From: an uncultured Ruminococcus sp.
GTDB taxonomy: Bacteria; Bacillota; Clostridia; Lachnospirales; Lachnospiraceae
Length of the DNA stretch: 8,358 bases
Direction of reading: 5' to 3'
Assembly (NCBI GenBank): GCA_900541505.1
Contig: UQKK01000067.1
Coordinates: forward strand, 1 to 8,358
The position numbers were made by a program, and so were the translations under genes. Each line of letters opens with the position of its first letter. The stretch's first letter is position 1. Shown in pieces: positions 1 to 5,696 of the stretch. The notes beneath the pieces were generated by a model. The model saw only the letters and a list, made by a program, of their open reading frames with translations, had not been told where the DNA came from and did not search any database.

Positions 1-640
1 TGTCCGAAGTCTTCAGAATATGGTATTTCTTCTTGACGATTTCCTCCACATATCCGTTCAGATGTTCTTTCAAAAGCTCCCCGTATGTCTCTTTGTTGAG
101 AAGCCGCTCAAAGAACTTGTCCATATTGTGGAGCATATCCTGCAGCGCCTTGTTCAGCTTCCTCGTATTGATAAGCGCGGTGCGCAGCATATTCAAATTG
201 ACCCGAGGATTGTTGCGGAAGGAAAACAGGGTGGCATAGACATTCTGGATATAGACTTCCGTGTCCTCCAGTTCCTCCGATGACAGCCTCTCAAAGGCCT
301 CGATGAAAATCGCCGCGTAATCAGGTATGACAATATTCGTGGTCATGGTATTGTAGTCGTCTATCTTCTTCAGCCAGCCCGCCCGCAAAAGCCAATTTAA
401 AATACGGGATGCCGTGGTTTCTAATAAATCCGTCTCTGTCTCGTCCTCTTCCCGCATCAGTTGGATACGTTTCTTCGCGTGCATATCGCTCAATACCTGT
501 ACACAAATTTCTTTCGCAAGAAAATAATTACTGTACTGATATTCTTCATTGATGTATAGCAGCGCCTCAATATAAATGTCCCGGTTCACAGAGCGGAACA
601 GTCCCCAGAATGAGGCGGGTATCTCAAATCGCATTTCCAT
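1..640 (-). CDS. jetA: JetA-like (DUF5716) kleisin-type subunit of a Wadjet system, 3' end outside window
   Basis: The frame is open from ATG at 640 to the window edge, giving 213 residues and no stop, so the gene is partial. AAGGAG lies 8 nt before this ATG; a second ATG two codons in has a poorer spacing. The N-terminus (MEMRFEIPASFWGLFRSVNR) and the middle (NTRKLNKALQDMLHNMDKFF, about 158-177) match my memory of the DUF5716 'Wadjet JetA' family of Lachnospiraceae. Residues about 72-108 look like a winged helix (SRILNWLLRAGWLKKIDDY) followed by a helical segment, as expected for a MukF-like kleisin. Known biology: JetA, JetB and the SMC-like JetC form a loop-extruding complex, and the JetD nuclease cleaves small circular DNA, which blocks plasmids. 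The gene has its own promoter candidate and a 191-nt gap from spmA, so it probably starts the jet operon. jetB, jetC and jetD are not visible. Assignment is by recognition, not by search. Confidence 0.75.
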   Translation of the reverse strand, partial: MEMRFEIPASFWGLFRSVNRDIYIEALLYINEEYQYSNYFLAKEICVQVLSDMHAKKRIQLMREEDETETDLLETTASRILNWLLRAGWLKKIDDYNTMTTNIVIPDYAAIFIEAFERLSSEELEDTEVYIQNVYATLFSFRNNPRVNLNMLRTALINTRKLNKALQDMLHNMDKFFERLLNKETYGELLKEHLNGYVEEIVKKKYHILKTSD

Positions 641-707
641 AAAAGCTTCTCCTTAAAACCTGCACGGTTTAGCAGGCTTTCTTTCGTACTGCACTCCTCC
701 GTGTTCT
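641..707 (-). promoter_or_regulatory. 5' leader of the jetA-like gene with RBS and small hairpin
   Basis: This is the predicted untranslated leader between the promoter candidate and ATG 640. It contains AAGGAG (about 649-654 read on the minus strand) 8 nt before the start, which decides the start codon. Just before it a small stem pairs CCTGC with GCAGG (plus-strand 659-663 and 672-676) around an 8-nt loop and is followed by TTTTAA. The stem is only 5 bp, so a regulatory role is a guess. Confidence 0.35.
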
Positions 708-736
708 ATTGTACCACAGATATCACGGACCAAGAA
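708..736 (-). promoter_or_regulatory. Candidate extended -10 promoter for the jetA-like gene
   Basis: On the minus strand TGG precedes TACAAT (plus-strand 708-713, with the TGn at 714-716), which is a good extended -10 for the vegetative sigma factor. The hexamer 17 nt further upstream, TTCTTG, is a poor -35, which an extended -10 can tolerate. It gives a leader of about 60 nt. It supports the jet genes being transcribed separately from spmA. Confidence 0.45.
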
Positions 737-831
737 ACCAGAAGCTGCGGATTTTATAATACTTTTAACTTTTCATATTATCGTTCATACTTAATCCCCA
801 TCCGCTGTCTGAATCCGTTTCGCTTTTCTTC

Positions 832-1449
832 CTACGTTTTATTCCTCCGGTCTTTCATCTTACAATATATCACCGCCGCCCCGGTGCTGACCGCTGTCGC
901 CAGAATCCCCGCGCCCACAATAGACGCAGGGTTTACGCTGCCGTACTGACTCCGGTAAGCGATGACATTAACGGAGATTAATTGAAGAGAAGAGATATTC
1001 AATATCAGAAAGGAGCACATCTCATTGCTCGCCACACCTTTCTTCCTCACCGGTCCCGGAAACAGCCCCTTCCTTCTGTCATCTTCTAAATGTGCCAGTT
1101 CCTCCATTGCCCTCAAGCCCGCGGGTGTCGCCGCCCAGCCAAGTCCCAGGAAATTAGCGATAAAATTGGTGGTGATATGTTCATTTGCCTTATGCTTTGC
1201 CGGAATATTAGGGAACAGGAAACGGATGAGCGGACGCATCTTTTTGGAAGCCGCGGCAATGATTCCCGCCTCCGACGCGATTTCCATGATTCCTGTCCAG
1301 AACGACATCACCCCTATCATGGTGATGCACAGCGTCACCGCCTCCTTGGAAGAATCCAGCGCGGCATTGGTAATATCCGGCATTTTCCCGTTGAATGCCC
1401 CAAAGAGAACTCCCACAAGAATCATTCCCGCCCACAGGTAATTCAGCAT
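832..1449 (-). CDS. spmA: Spore maturation protein A, nucleoside-recognition (Gate) domain membrane protein
   Basis: 205 residues, close to the usual SpmA length of just under 200. Hydrophobic segments lie at about 4-20, 37-57, 97-112, 143-165 and 176-196, so this is an integral membrane protein. The Gate-domain features MIGVMSFWTGIMEIASEAG (44-62) and TTNFIANFLGLGWAATPAGL (93-112) are typical of SpmA. In Bacillus, SpmA and SpmB are needed for proper dehydration of the spore core; their transported substrate is not established. ATG 1449 follows the stop of the upstream lipoprotein gene by 3 nt, and its AAGGAG lies within the last codons of that gene, so translation is coupled and both belong to one operon. 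Unusually, spmB is not next to it but lies on the other strand about 1.9 kb away. Confidence 0.88.
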   Translation of the reverse strand: MLNYLWAGMILVGVLFGAFNGKMPDITNAALDSSKEAVTLCITMIGVMSFWTGIMEIASEAGIIAAASKKMRPLIRFLFPNIPAKHKANEHITTNFIANFLGLGWAATPAGLRAMEELAHLEDDRRKGLFPGPVRKKGVASNEMCSFLILNISSLQLISVNVIAYRSQYGSVNPASIVGAGILATAVSTGAAVIYCKMKDRRNKT

Positions 1450-1452
1450 CTC

Positions 1453-3240
1453 CTAATCTCCTTTCAAATCTTCCCACATATATTTTTCCACAATTTCAAA
1501 GGGCGCCGGTCCCACAGAGAGAACCGCCTCATGAAATTCCTTCTGGGAGAACTCCTCCCTCTTCTCTTCCATCCACTCTTTTTTCAATTCCATAAATTCC
1601 ACATACCCGATATAATATTTCAGATAGTTTCCGGGAGAGCCGATGATAAGCTCATAAATCTCCTCAATGGTGTCCGTATCTTTGATTCCATAATTCGTAA
1701 AAAAGGCAATCGTATCCATGCGGTCCCACCCTTCATAGTGGATTCCCATATCCGCGAGCGCATACAGTCCTAAAATGATAGACCCGTTTTTCTGCAGAAG
1801 TGTTGCCTGCTCCTTTGTCAACGGCGCCAGGTAGTAACTGCACATTTCCGCATAGGTCGCCCAGCCTTCCACATAGCCCCCGAAACTGAACACATCCCTA
1901 AGCGGGTCAGGGTCCGTCCCCGCATAATAGAGGGTCTGATATAAGTGTCCCGGATATCCTTCATGTGCCAGTGTAGTAAATAAAGTCAGGCTGTTATCCA
2001 TGTGCGCCTGGTTGACATAGATAACGTTTTCCTCTGTATTGTCGATGGCAGGAATCATATAAAACGCAGGACTTAAATGCTCCTCCATAGCTTCCGGCAC
2101 ATATTTAACCTGCAATTGTGTCTCCGGCTCCGCCGGAAATGCATCCGATATTCCGGCTTTTAAGCTGCTTAATATGACCTCCGGGTCATTTTCCCCGGCA
2201 GCCGCTGTCTCCTGCGCCTCCTGCGCTGTGATGCCGAGCACAGATTCCATGGCTTCCAAATCATCGATAATCTGCCGCCTTGTCAAATCCTCCATTTCTT
2301 CCACACTTTTATCCGACCCGGTAGATTCCTTTACAACCTGTTCATAATACGCCTTCCCCTCCGGCAGGTAACACAGCCCCATTTCGTTTACTCCGGTGCC
2401 TTTTAATTTCTGAAGCTCGGAAACCAATTTGCTGTATGCAGGGTACACGTAACTTTTCAGCATCAATGCATTTTTCTGTATATAGTCACTTTTTTCTTTC
2501 TCTGTCAACTCATCCAATTCACTTATTCGCTCCACAAAGGTGGAAATCAGATAGTTGCCATCTCCCATCTCCACAAATGCATTGCACTGCTCTATGACTG
2601 TATCCGCAGCGTAGTCAGCCATAAACAGCCCTTCCTCTGATTTTTGCTTTTCAAACGCAATCAGGCTGTCAAAATATTCCGGTGTGGACTGCATGAGTTC
2701 CAGGTATGTATTGACATCCCCCTCGTCATAAAACTGGTACTCTGACAAGAGGATGGGAAGCTGTGTCTGGATTCCGCTGACAAGTCCCAGCGGTTCCTCG
2801 TACAAAAGGTACTGCGCATCCGCTTCCAGCATATCCAGATAATATTCCAGTACATCATAAGTCAGACGGTTCTGGACGTTCAAATCATCGTAGGAAAAAT
2901 CAGAGAGAGCACCTCTCATATTTTCCACAGACACGAGGATTCCTTCCTCCTCCGTCAGAAAACTGCCGAATGTTACCGGTGCATCTGCAATCCCGTATTC
3001 CTCCGGATTTTTCAGCGTATAGTGAAGACTGACTGTATTAGATGCCACCTCCTGGGTAAAGACCATTTTCGTATATGCGCGAAACGCGCTGTCGTCCCCC
3101 TTCGCTCCTTGTGCGCCGCATCCGGACAGAGTCACGCCAAGCAGCAGGATAAGTGCAATTCCTGCTGAAATCAGTCTTTTTTTATTCATCTGTATCTGCT
3201 GTTTTTTGGATTTTATATTTTGGGAAAATAGAAATGACAT
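1453..3240 (-). CDS. DUF885 family zinc-metallopeptidase-like lipoprotein
   Basis: 595 residues. A basic N-terminus and hydrophobic stretch (about 19-37) end in the lipobox LSGC with Cys41, so it is predicted to be exported and lipid-anchored on the outer face of the membrane. The DUF885 hallmark HEGYPGH (426-432) supplies the HExxxGH-like metal site, and YVEGWATYAE (456-465) supplies the following conserved glutamates. ATG 3240 is chosen because GGGGAG lies 5 nt before it. ATG 3189 (residue 18) would give a more ordinary signal peptide but has no visible ribosome binding site. DUF885 proteins are annotated as peptidases by motif; the substrate here is unknown. The gene is the first of a two-gene unit with spmA and has a sigma-E-like promoter candidate, so expression in the mother cell during sporulation is a reasonable inference. 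Confidence 0.85.
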   Translation of the reverse strand: MSFLFSQNIKSKKQQIQMNKKRLISAGIALILLLGVTLSGCGAQGAKGDDSAFRAYTKMVFTQEVASNTVSLHYTLKNPEEYGIADAPVTFGSFLTEEEGILVSVENMRGALSDFSYDDLNVQNRLTYDVLEYYLDMLEADAQYLLYEEPLGLVSGIQTQLPILLSEYQFYDEGDVNTYLELMQSTPEYFDSLIAFEKQKSEEGLFMADYAADTVIEQCNAFVEMGDGNYLISTFVERISELDELTEKEKSDYIQKNALMLKSYVYPAYSKLVSELQKLKGTGVNEMGLCYLPEGKAYYEQVVKESTGSDKSVEEMEDLTRRQIIDDLEAMESVLGITAQEAQETAAAGENDPEVILSSLKAGISDAFPAEPETQLQVKYVPEAMEEHLSPAFYMIPAIDNTEENVIYVNQAHMDNSLTLFTTLAHEGYPGHLYQTLYYAGTDPDPLRDVFSFGGYVEGWATYAEMCSYYLAPLTKEQATLLQKNGSIILGLYALADMGIHYEGWDRMDTIAFFTNYGIKDTDTIEEIYELIIGSPGNYLKYYIGYVEFMELKKEWMEEKREEFSQKEFHEAVLSVGPAPFEIVEKYMWEDLKGD

Positions 3241-3245
3241 AGAAA

Positions 3246-3295
3246 CTCCCCTGATGTCTTTGTAGCATCCTATGACCTTTCGCTTTCCGATATTC
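3246..3295 (-). promoter_or_regulatory. Candidate sigma-E-like promoter and RBS for the DUF885-spmA unit
   Basis: Read on the minus strand, GAATATC (plus 3289-3295) is followed by 14 nt and then CATAGGAT (plus 3267-3274). The Bacillus sigma-E consensus, from memory, is kmATATT, 14-15 nt, CATACAnT. The match is 6 of 7 in the -35 and 6 of 8 in the -10 with correct spacing. The start would fall about 20 nt before ATG 3240, with GGGGAG (3246-3251) as ribosome binding site. The CATA core also partly fits sigma-K. Confidence 0.45.
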
Positions 3296-3329
3296 TCTAA
3301 ACAGCCTCAACTGCCTCTGCTTTCCTCAG

Positions 3330-3384
3330 GCATATCTTCCCTGTCAAAGCATATAAATAAAAAAACCGCACAAACTACCGGGAG
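3330..3384 (+). promoter_or_regulatory. Candidate sigma-E-like promoter and RBS for spmB
   Basis: GCATATC (3330-3336) is followed by 13 nt and CATATAAA (3350-3357). Against the remembered sigma-E consensus this is 6 of 7 in the -35 and about 6 of 8 in the -10, with a spacer one base short. GGGAG just before 3385 serves ATG 3391. It is weaker than the divergent partner on the other strand. Confidence 0.35.
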
Positions 3385-3390
3385 TATTTC

Positions 3391-3918
3391 ATGCAGATTT
3401 TTCTCTATATCGCTGATTTTATTGTACCGTTTATCATCCTCGCGGTTGTCATCTACGGGCTCCTCTCTAAAATCCATGTCTACGACACCTTCATAAAAGG
3501 AGCACGCAGCGGGTTTCTCACTGTAGTCCGTCTCATGCCCACACTGATTGGGCTCATGGCAGCCGTCGGCGTCCTGCGTGCCTCCGGGTTCCTGGATTTT
3601 CTAGGACAGCTTTTAGGACAGTTCACCGCCGGAATCGGATTTCCCGGAGAACTGGTCCCTTTGTCCATCGTAAAAATGTTTTCCTCCTCCGCAGCTACCG
3701 GGCTTTTGCTGGACGCTTTCAAAGAATATGGGACAGATTCCCGCATCGGACTCATCGCCTCGATTTCCATGTGCTGCACCGAGACGATTTTCTATACCAT
3801 GAGCGTCTACTTTATGACCGCGCATATCCGAAAATCCCGCTATACCCTCACCGGCGCCATGATTGCCACCTTTGCCGGACTCGCCGCAAGTGTTGTGCTG
3901 GCAGATATGATGCTGTGA
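3391..3918 (+). CDS. spmB: Spore maturation protein B, nucleoside-recognition (Gate) domain membrane protein
   Basis: 175 residues, the normal size for SpmB (about 175-180). Hydrophobic segments lie at about 4-25, 43-63, 88-108, 117-140 and 152-171. Family features include LMPTLIGLMAAVGVLRASG (48-66), a Ser-rich turn SSSAATGLLLD (98-108) and CCTETIFYTMSVYF (128-141), typical of SpmB-type Gate proteins. The RBS GGGAG lies 6-7 nt before ATG. SpmB acts with SpmA in spore core dehydration and heat resistance in Bacillus. Here it is transcribed alone, divergently from the unit that carries spmA. The next plus-strand gene (ABC ATPase) is 174 nt away with its own promoter candidate, so spmB is probably monocistronic. 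Confidence 0.88.
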   Translation: MQIFLYIADFIVPFIILAVVIYGLLSKIHVYDTFIKGARSGFLTVVRLMPTLIGLMAAVGVLRASGFLDFLGQLLGQFTAGIGFPGELVPLSIVKMFSSSAATGLLLDAFKEYGTDSRIGLIASISMCCTETIFYTMSVYFMTAHIRKSRYTLTGAMIATFAGLAASVVLADMML

Positions 3919-3946
3919 TTTTCCTGCCGGCACATGCACTATCTGC
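3901..3946 (+). terminator. Imperfect hairpin over the spmB stop codon, possible terminator
   Basis: GCAGATA (3901-3907) can pair with TATCTGC (3940-3946), and inside it GCTGTG (3912-3917) with CACATGC (3931-3937) with one bulged base. The sequence after it, CCTTGTTATT, is only partly T-rich, so intrinsic termination is uncertain. Confidence 0.25.
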
Positions 3947-3970
3947 AGCACCTTGTTATTCGTGTCAGGA

Positions 3971-3999
3971 TTGTCTTGAACAGAAGGTTGTGCTAAAAT
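3971..3999 (+). promoter_or_regulatory. Candidate vegetative promoter for the ABC ATPase gene
   Basis: TTGTCT (3971-3976) and TAAAAT (3994-3999) are separated by 17 nt, and TGC directly precedes the -10, making an extended -10. The match to the sigma-A consensus is 4 of 6 and 5 of 6. Transcription would start near 4006, giving a leader of nearly 90 nt before ATG 4093. Confidence 0.5.
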
Positions 4000-4031
4000 T
4001 GTATTAAGAAAACTCTATGTGCAAAGTATAT

Positions 4032-4124
4032 AAGGAGGGTTTTTTGGACTCCTCTATCACTGCAGCACAGACGGAGAAAGGGCGGTGTACTTATGTCAAG
4101 CGTGACATTCAAGCACTTAAATAA
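4032..4124 (+). other. Leader with a strong RBS and a possible 26-codon TTG-start ORF overlapping the ABC gene
   Basis: AAGGAGGG (4032-4039) is the best Shine-Dalgarno sequence in the area, yet it lies more than 50 nt before the ATPase start and in no useful relation to it. Five bases after AAGGAGG is TTG (4044), which opens a 26-codon frame ending at TAA 4122-4124, in a different frame and overlapping the first 32 nt of the ATPase gene. AGGAG (4033-4037) can also pair with CTCCT (4049-4053), so the site could be masked. A leader peptide with translational coupling is possible but unproven. Confidence 0.25.
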
Positions 4125-4755
4125 AACATATCCCAATGGATTTGTTTCTGTAAAAGATGTGTGTCTCCATATTGAAGATGGAGAATTTGTTATATTCCAT
4201 GGACCGAGCGGATGCGGCAAATCCACGATACTCCGCATGATTGGCGGTCTGGAGGACATCACCTCCGGTGAAATCTATCTGGGTAAGGATTTTCTAAACG
4301 ATATCCTCCCACGTGACCGCAGACTGGCAATGGCGTTCCAGAATTATGTGCTCTACCGTCATCTCAACGTGTACGATAATATGGCGCTGGGCTTGCGGCT
4401 GCGCAATTTTCCCCGCAGTGTCGTAGATTCCCGTGTGAAGATGGCAGCTGCCTTTTTCGGTATCTCCCGCATCCTGGATAAGAAGGTAAGAGCGGTTTCC
4501 GAATCGGACAAGCAGCGTGTCGCCTTAAGCCGGGCAATCGTGTGCCAGCCCAAGGTCCTTCTGGTAGACGAGGACTTTGCGCGGCAGGATGAAAAACGCA
4601 GAGCGGAAATGATTTCCGATATCAAACGAATCAATCAAAAGCTGGGAATTACTGTGCTCTATGTCACAAATAACTATGAAGAGGCATTGGACCTCAAAGA
4701 AAAGATTGTATTTATGAAAGACGGAAGTATCACAGAAGTGCGCCCAAAACCTTGA
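4093..4755 (+). CDS. Stand-alone MalK/UgpC-like ABC ATP-binding protein with degenerate catalytic motifs
   Basis: 220 residues: an ABC nucleotide-binding domain most like MalK/MsmK/UgpC but ending right after it, without the roughly 130-residue C-terminal TOBE regulatory region. Intact parts are Walker A GPSGCGKST (37-45), the Q-loop AFQNYVLY (81-88, Q83) and Walker B VLLVDE (155-160, with D159 and E160). Altered parts are the signature, VSESD (135-139) in place of LSGGQ; the D-loop, ARQD (163-166) in place of SNLD; and the switch, VTNN (191-194), where the usual His is Asn193. The rest of the signature helix (KQRVALSRAI) is kept. It should bind ATP, but normal sandwich-dimer hydrolysis looks impaired. 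No permease or binding protein lies nearby, so it could be a regulatory or orphan ATPase, or a decaying paralogue. The reading frame is intact. ATG 4093 has only a weak RBS (AAAGGG), and no better in-frame start is visible. Confidence 0.85.
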   Translation: MSSVTFKHLNKTYPNGFVSVKDVCLHIEDGEFVIFHGPSGCGKSTILRMIGGLEDITSGEIYLGKDFLNDILPRDRRLAMAFQNYVLYRHLNVYDNMALGLRLRNFPRSVVDSRVKMAAAFFGISRILDKKVRAVSESDKQRVALSRAIVCQPKVLLVDEDFARQDEKRRAEMISDIKRINQKLGITVLYVTNNYEEALDLKEKIVFMKDGSITEVRPKP

Positions 4756-4772
4756 GCGCACTTCTATTTTCT
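4734..4772 (+). terminator. Intrinsic terminator of the ABC ATPase gene, shared with the rsmI 3' end
   Basis: AGAAGTGCGC (4734-4743) pairs perfectly with GCGCACTTCT (4756-4765) around a 12-nt loop, followed on the plus strand by ATTTTCTCT. The left arm lies in the last codons of the ATPase, the stop codon is in the loop, and the right arm touches the rsmI stop. On the minus strand there is no T-run after the stem, so termination there is doubtful. Confidence 0.6.
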
Positions 4773-5606
4773 CTCCAGATAATTGTAGATATCCCGCTTC
4801 GAGACCCCTCTGTCTTTCGCGACACATTTCATTGCCTCTTTTTTGTCCTTTCCCTCAGACAGATATACCTGCATGTGTTCCTCTATCGTCATCTCTTCCC
4901 ACTGGGCGCGGCTCTCCCGCTCCAGTTCTTCCATGCTTTTCCCTTCCAGGACAAGGACGCATTCTCCCTTGGGTTCATGCTCGGTATAGTAAGAAACCGC
5001 TTCTTTAATCGTAAAACGAGCTGCTGTCTCATGCTTTTTCGTCAATTCCCTGCACACGGTAATCTTTCGGTCCCCCAATCTCTCTGCCAGCAAATTCAGT
5101 GTTTTCACCAGCCTGTGAGGCGCCTCATACAAAATTATCGTCCTGGTCTCAACCTCTATTTCCTTTAAAATCCGCTCCCTCTCCTTTTTGTCTGTGGGAA
5201 GAAAAGCTTCAAAGGCAAACCGTCTCGTAGGCAATCCGGATAACGTAAGCGCTGTAATGCACGCGGAGGCGCCCGGCAGCGATGTCACGGAAACCCCGGC
5301 TTCATAGCACATCCGCACCAGTTCTTCCCCTGGGTCCGAGATACCCGGCGTCCCGGCATCTGTAATCAGCGCGATGTCCTTTCCCTCCAGAAGCTTCTCC
5401 ACCAGCTTCCTGCCCTTTTCAAATTTATTGTACTCGTGGTAGCTGGTCATGGGCGTCTGGATGTCAAAATGATTCAAAAGCTTTACGCTGTTTCGTGTAT
5501 CTTCCGCCGCAATCAAATCCGCCTCGCGCAGAATGCGGACCGCCCGAAATGTCATATCCTCCAGATTTCCAATGGGTGTGGCACATAAAAACAGTGTTCC
5601 TGACAT
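4764..5606 (-). CDS. rsmI: 16S rRNA (cytidine-1402-2'-O)-methyltransferase
   Basis: 280 residues from ATG 5606; E. coli RsmI has 286. This start has GGAG 6 nt upstream and begins MSGTLFLCATPIGN, as the family does. A longer frame from GTG 5639 adds 11 residues but lacks a good RBS. The tetrapyrrole-methylase fold motifs are all present: TPIGN (10-14), EDTR (35-38), DAGTPGISDPG (83-93), LPGASA (110-115), YEAPHR (160-165) and CRELTKKHE (185-193). Residues about 237-280 form the C-terminal helix-turn-helix-like domain seen in many RsmI proteins. The enzyme uses S-adenosylmethionine to 2'-O-methylate C1402 in the ribosomal decoding centre. It is the last gene of the holB cluster, 90 nt after trmN6 and in the same frame. 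In Bacillus (yabC) it also follows the trmN6 homologue. Confidence 0.93.
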   Translation of the reverse strand: MSGTLFLCATPIGNLEDMTFRAVRILREADLIAAEDTRNSVKLLNHFDIQTPMTSYHEYNKFEKGRKLVEKLLEGKDIALITDAGTPGISDPGEELVRMCYEAGVSVTSLPGASACITALTLSGLPTRRFAFEAFLPTDKKERERILKEIEVETRTIILYEAPHRLVKTLNLLAERLGDRKITVCRELTKKHETAARFTIKEAVSYYTEHEPKGECVLVLEGKSMEELERESRAQWEEMTIEEHMQVYLSEGKDKKEAMKCVAKDRGVSKRDIYNYLERK

Positions 5607-5696
5607 ACAAATCTCCATTCTGCCGCTCTTTAAGCACACGGCACCAATCTTTCCTCTTCCCTTACTTGTTTCTTTACCTATTCCTTTACTACTCTC
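5607..5696 (-). repeat. Purine-rich trmN6-rsmI spacer with three 12-nt direct repeats
   Basis: On the minus strand the spacer begins almost purely A/G. It carries three imperfect 12-mers in tandem, GTAAAGGAATAG, GTAAAGAAACAA and GTAAGGGAAGAG (plus-strand about 5654-5689). The whole 90 nt is free of stop codons in the frame shared by trmN6 and rsmI and would encode a Lys/Ser/Gly-rich linker. I see no promoter or terminator in it, so co-transcription across it is likely. Confidence 0.5.

Noticed and set aside
321..506. Minus-strand 61-codon frame inside the jetA-like gene.
   Set aside because: It is another frame of the same strand within the partial jetA frame, which is open across the whole region and has a strong RBS.
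650..694. A 13-codon GTG-start frame (minus strand) in the jetA leader, ending in the TAA that overlaps the AAGGAG.
   Set aside because: GGAGG lies only about 1 nt before the GTG, too close for initiation, and nothing supports coding; likely chance.
641..831. Extra gene in the gap between spmA and the jetA-like gene.
   Set aside because: Only very short frames occur on either strand, and none has a convincing RBS; the gap is adequately explained by a promoter and leader.
1025..1773. Long plus-strand open frames antisense to spmA and the 3' part of the DUF885 gene (138 and 227 codons).
   Set aside because: They are the complement of two well-supported genes, have no recognisable protein features and no good RBS; they reflect codon bias of the true genes.
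4734..4765. Bidirectional terminator for both the ABC gene and rsmI.
   Set aside because: The stem is symmetric, but only the plus strand has a T-rich tail; on the minus strand the following bases are CTGTGATACT.
5607..5639. Upstream GTG start for rsmI adding 11 residues.
   Set aside because: No RBS at a proper distance, and the family begins at the MSGTLFLCATPIGN segment, whose ATG has GGAG 6 nt upstream.
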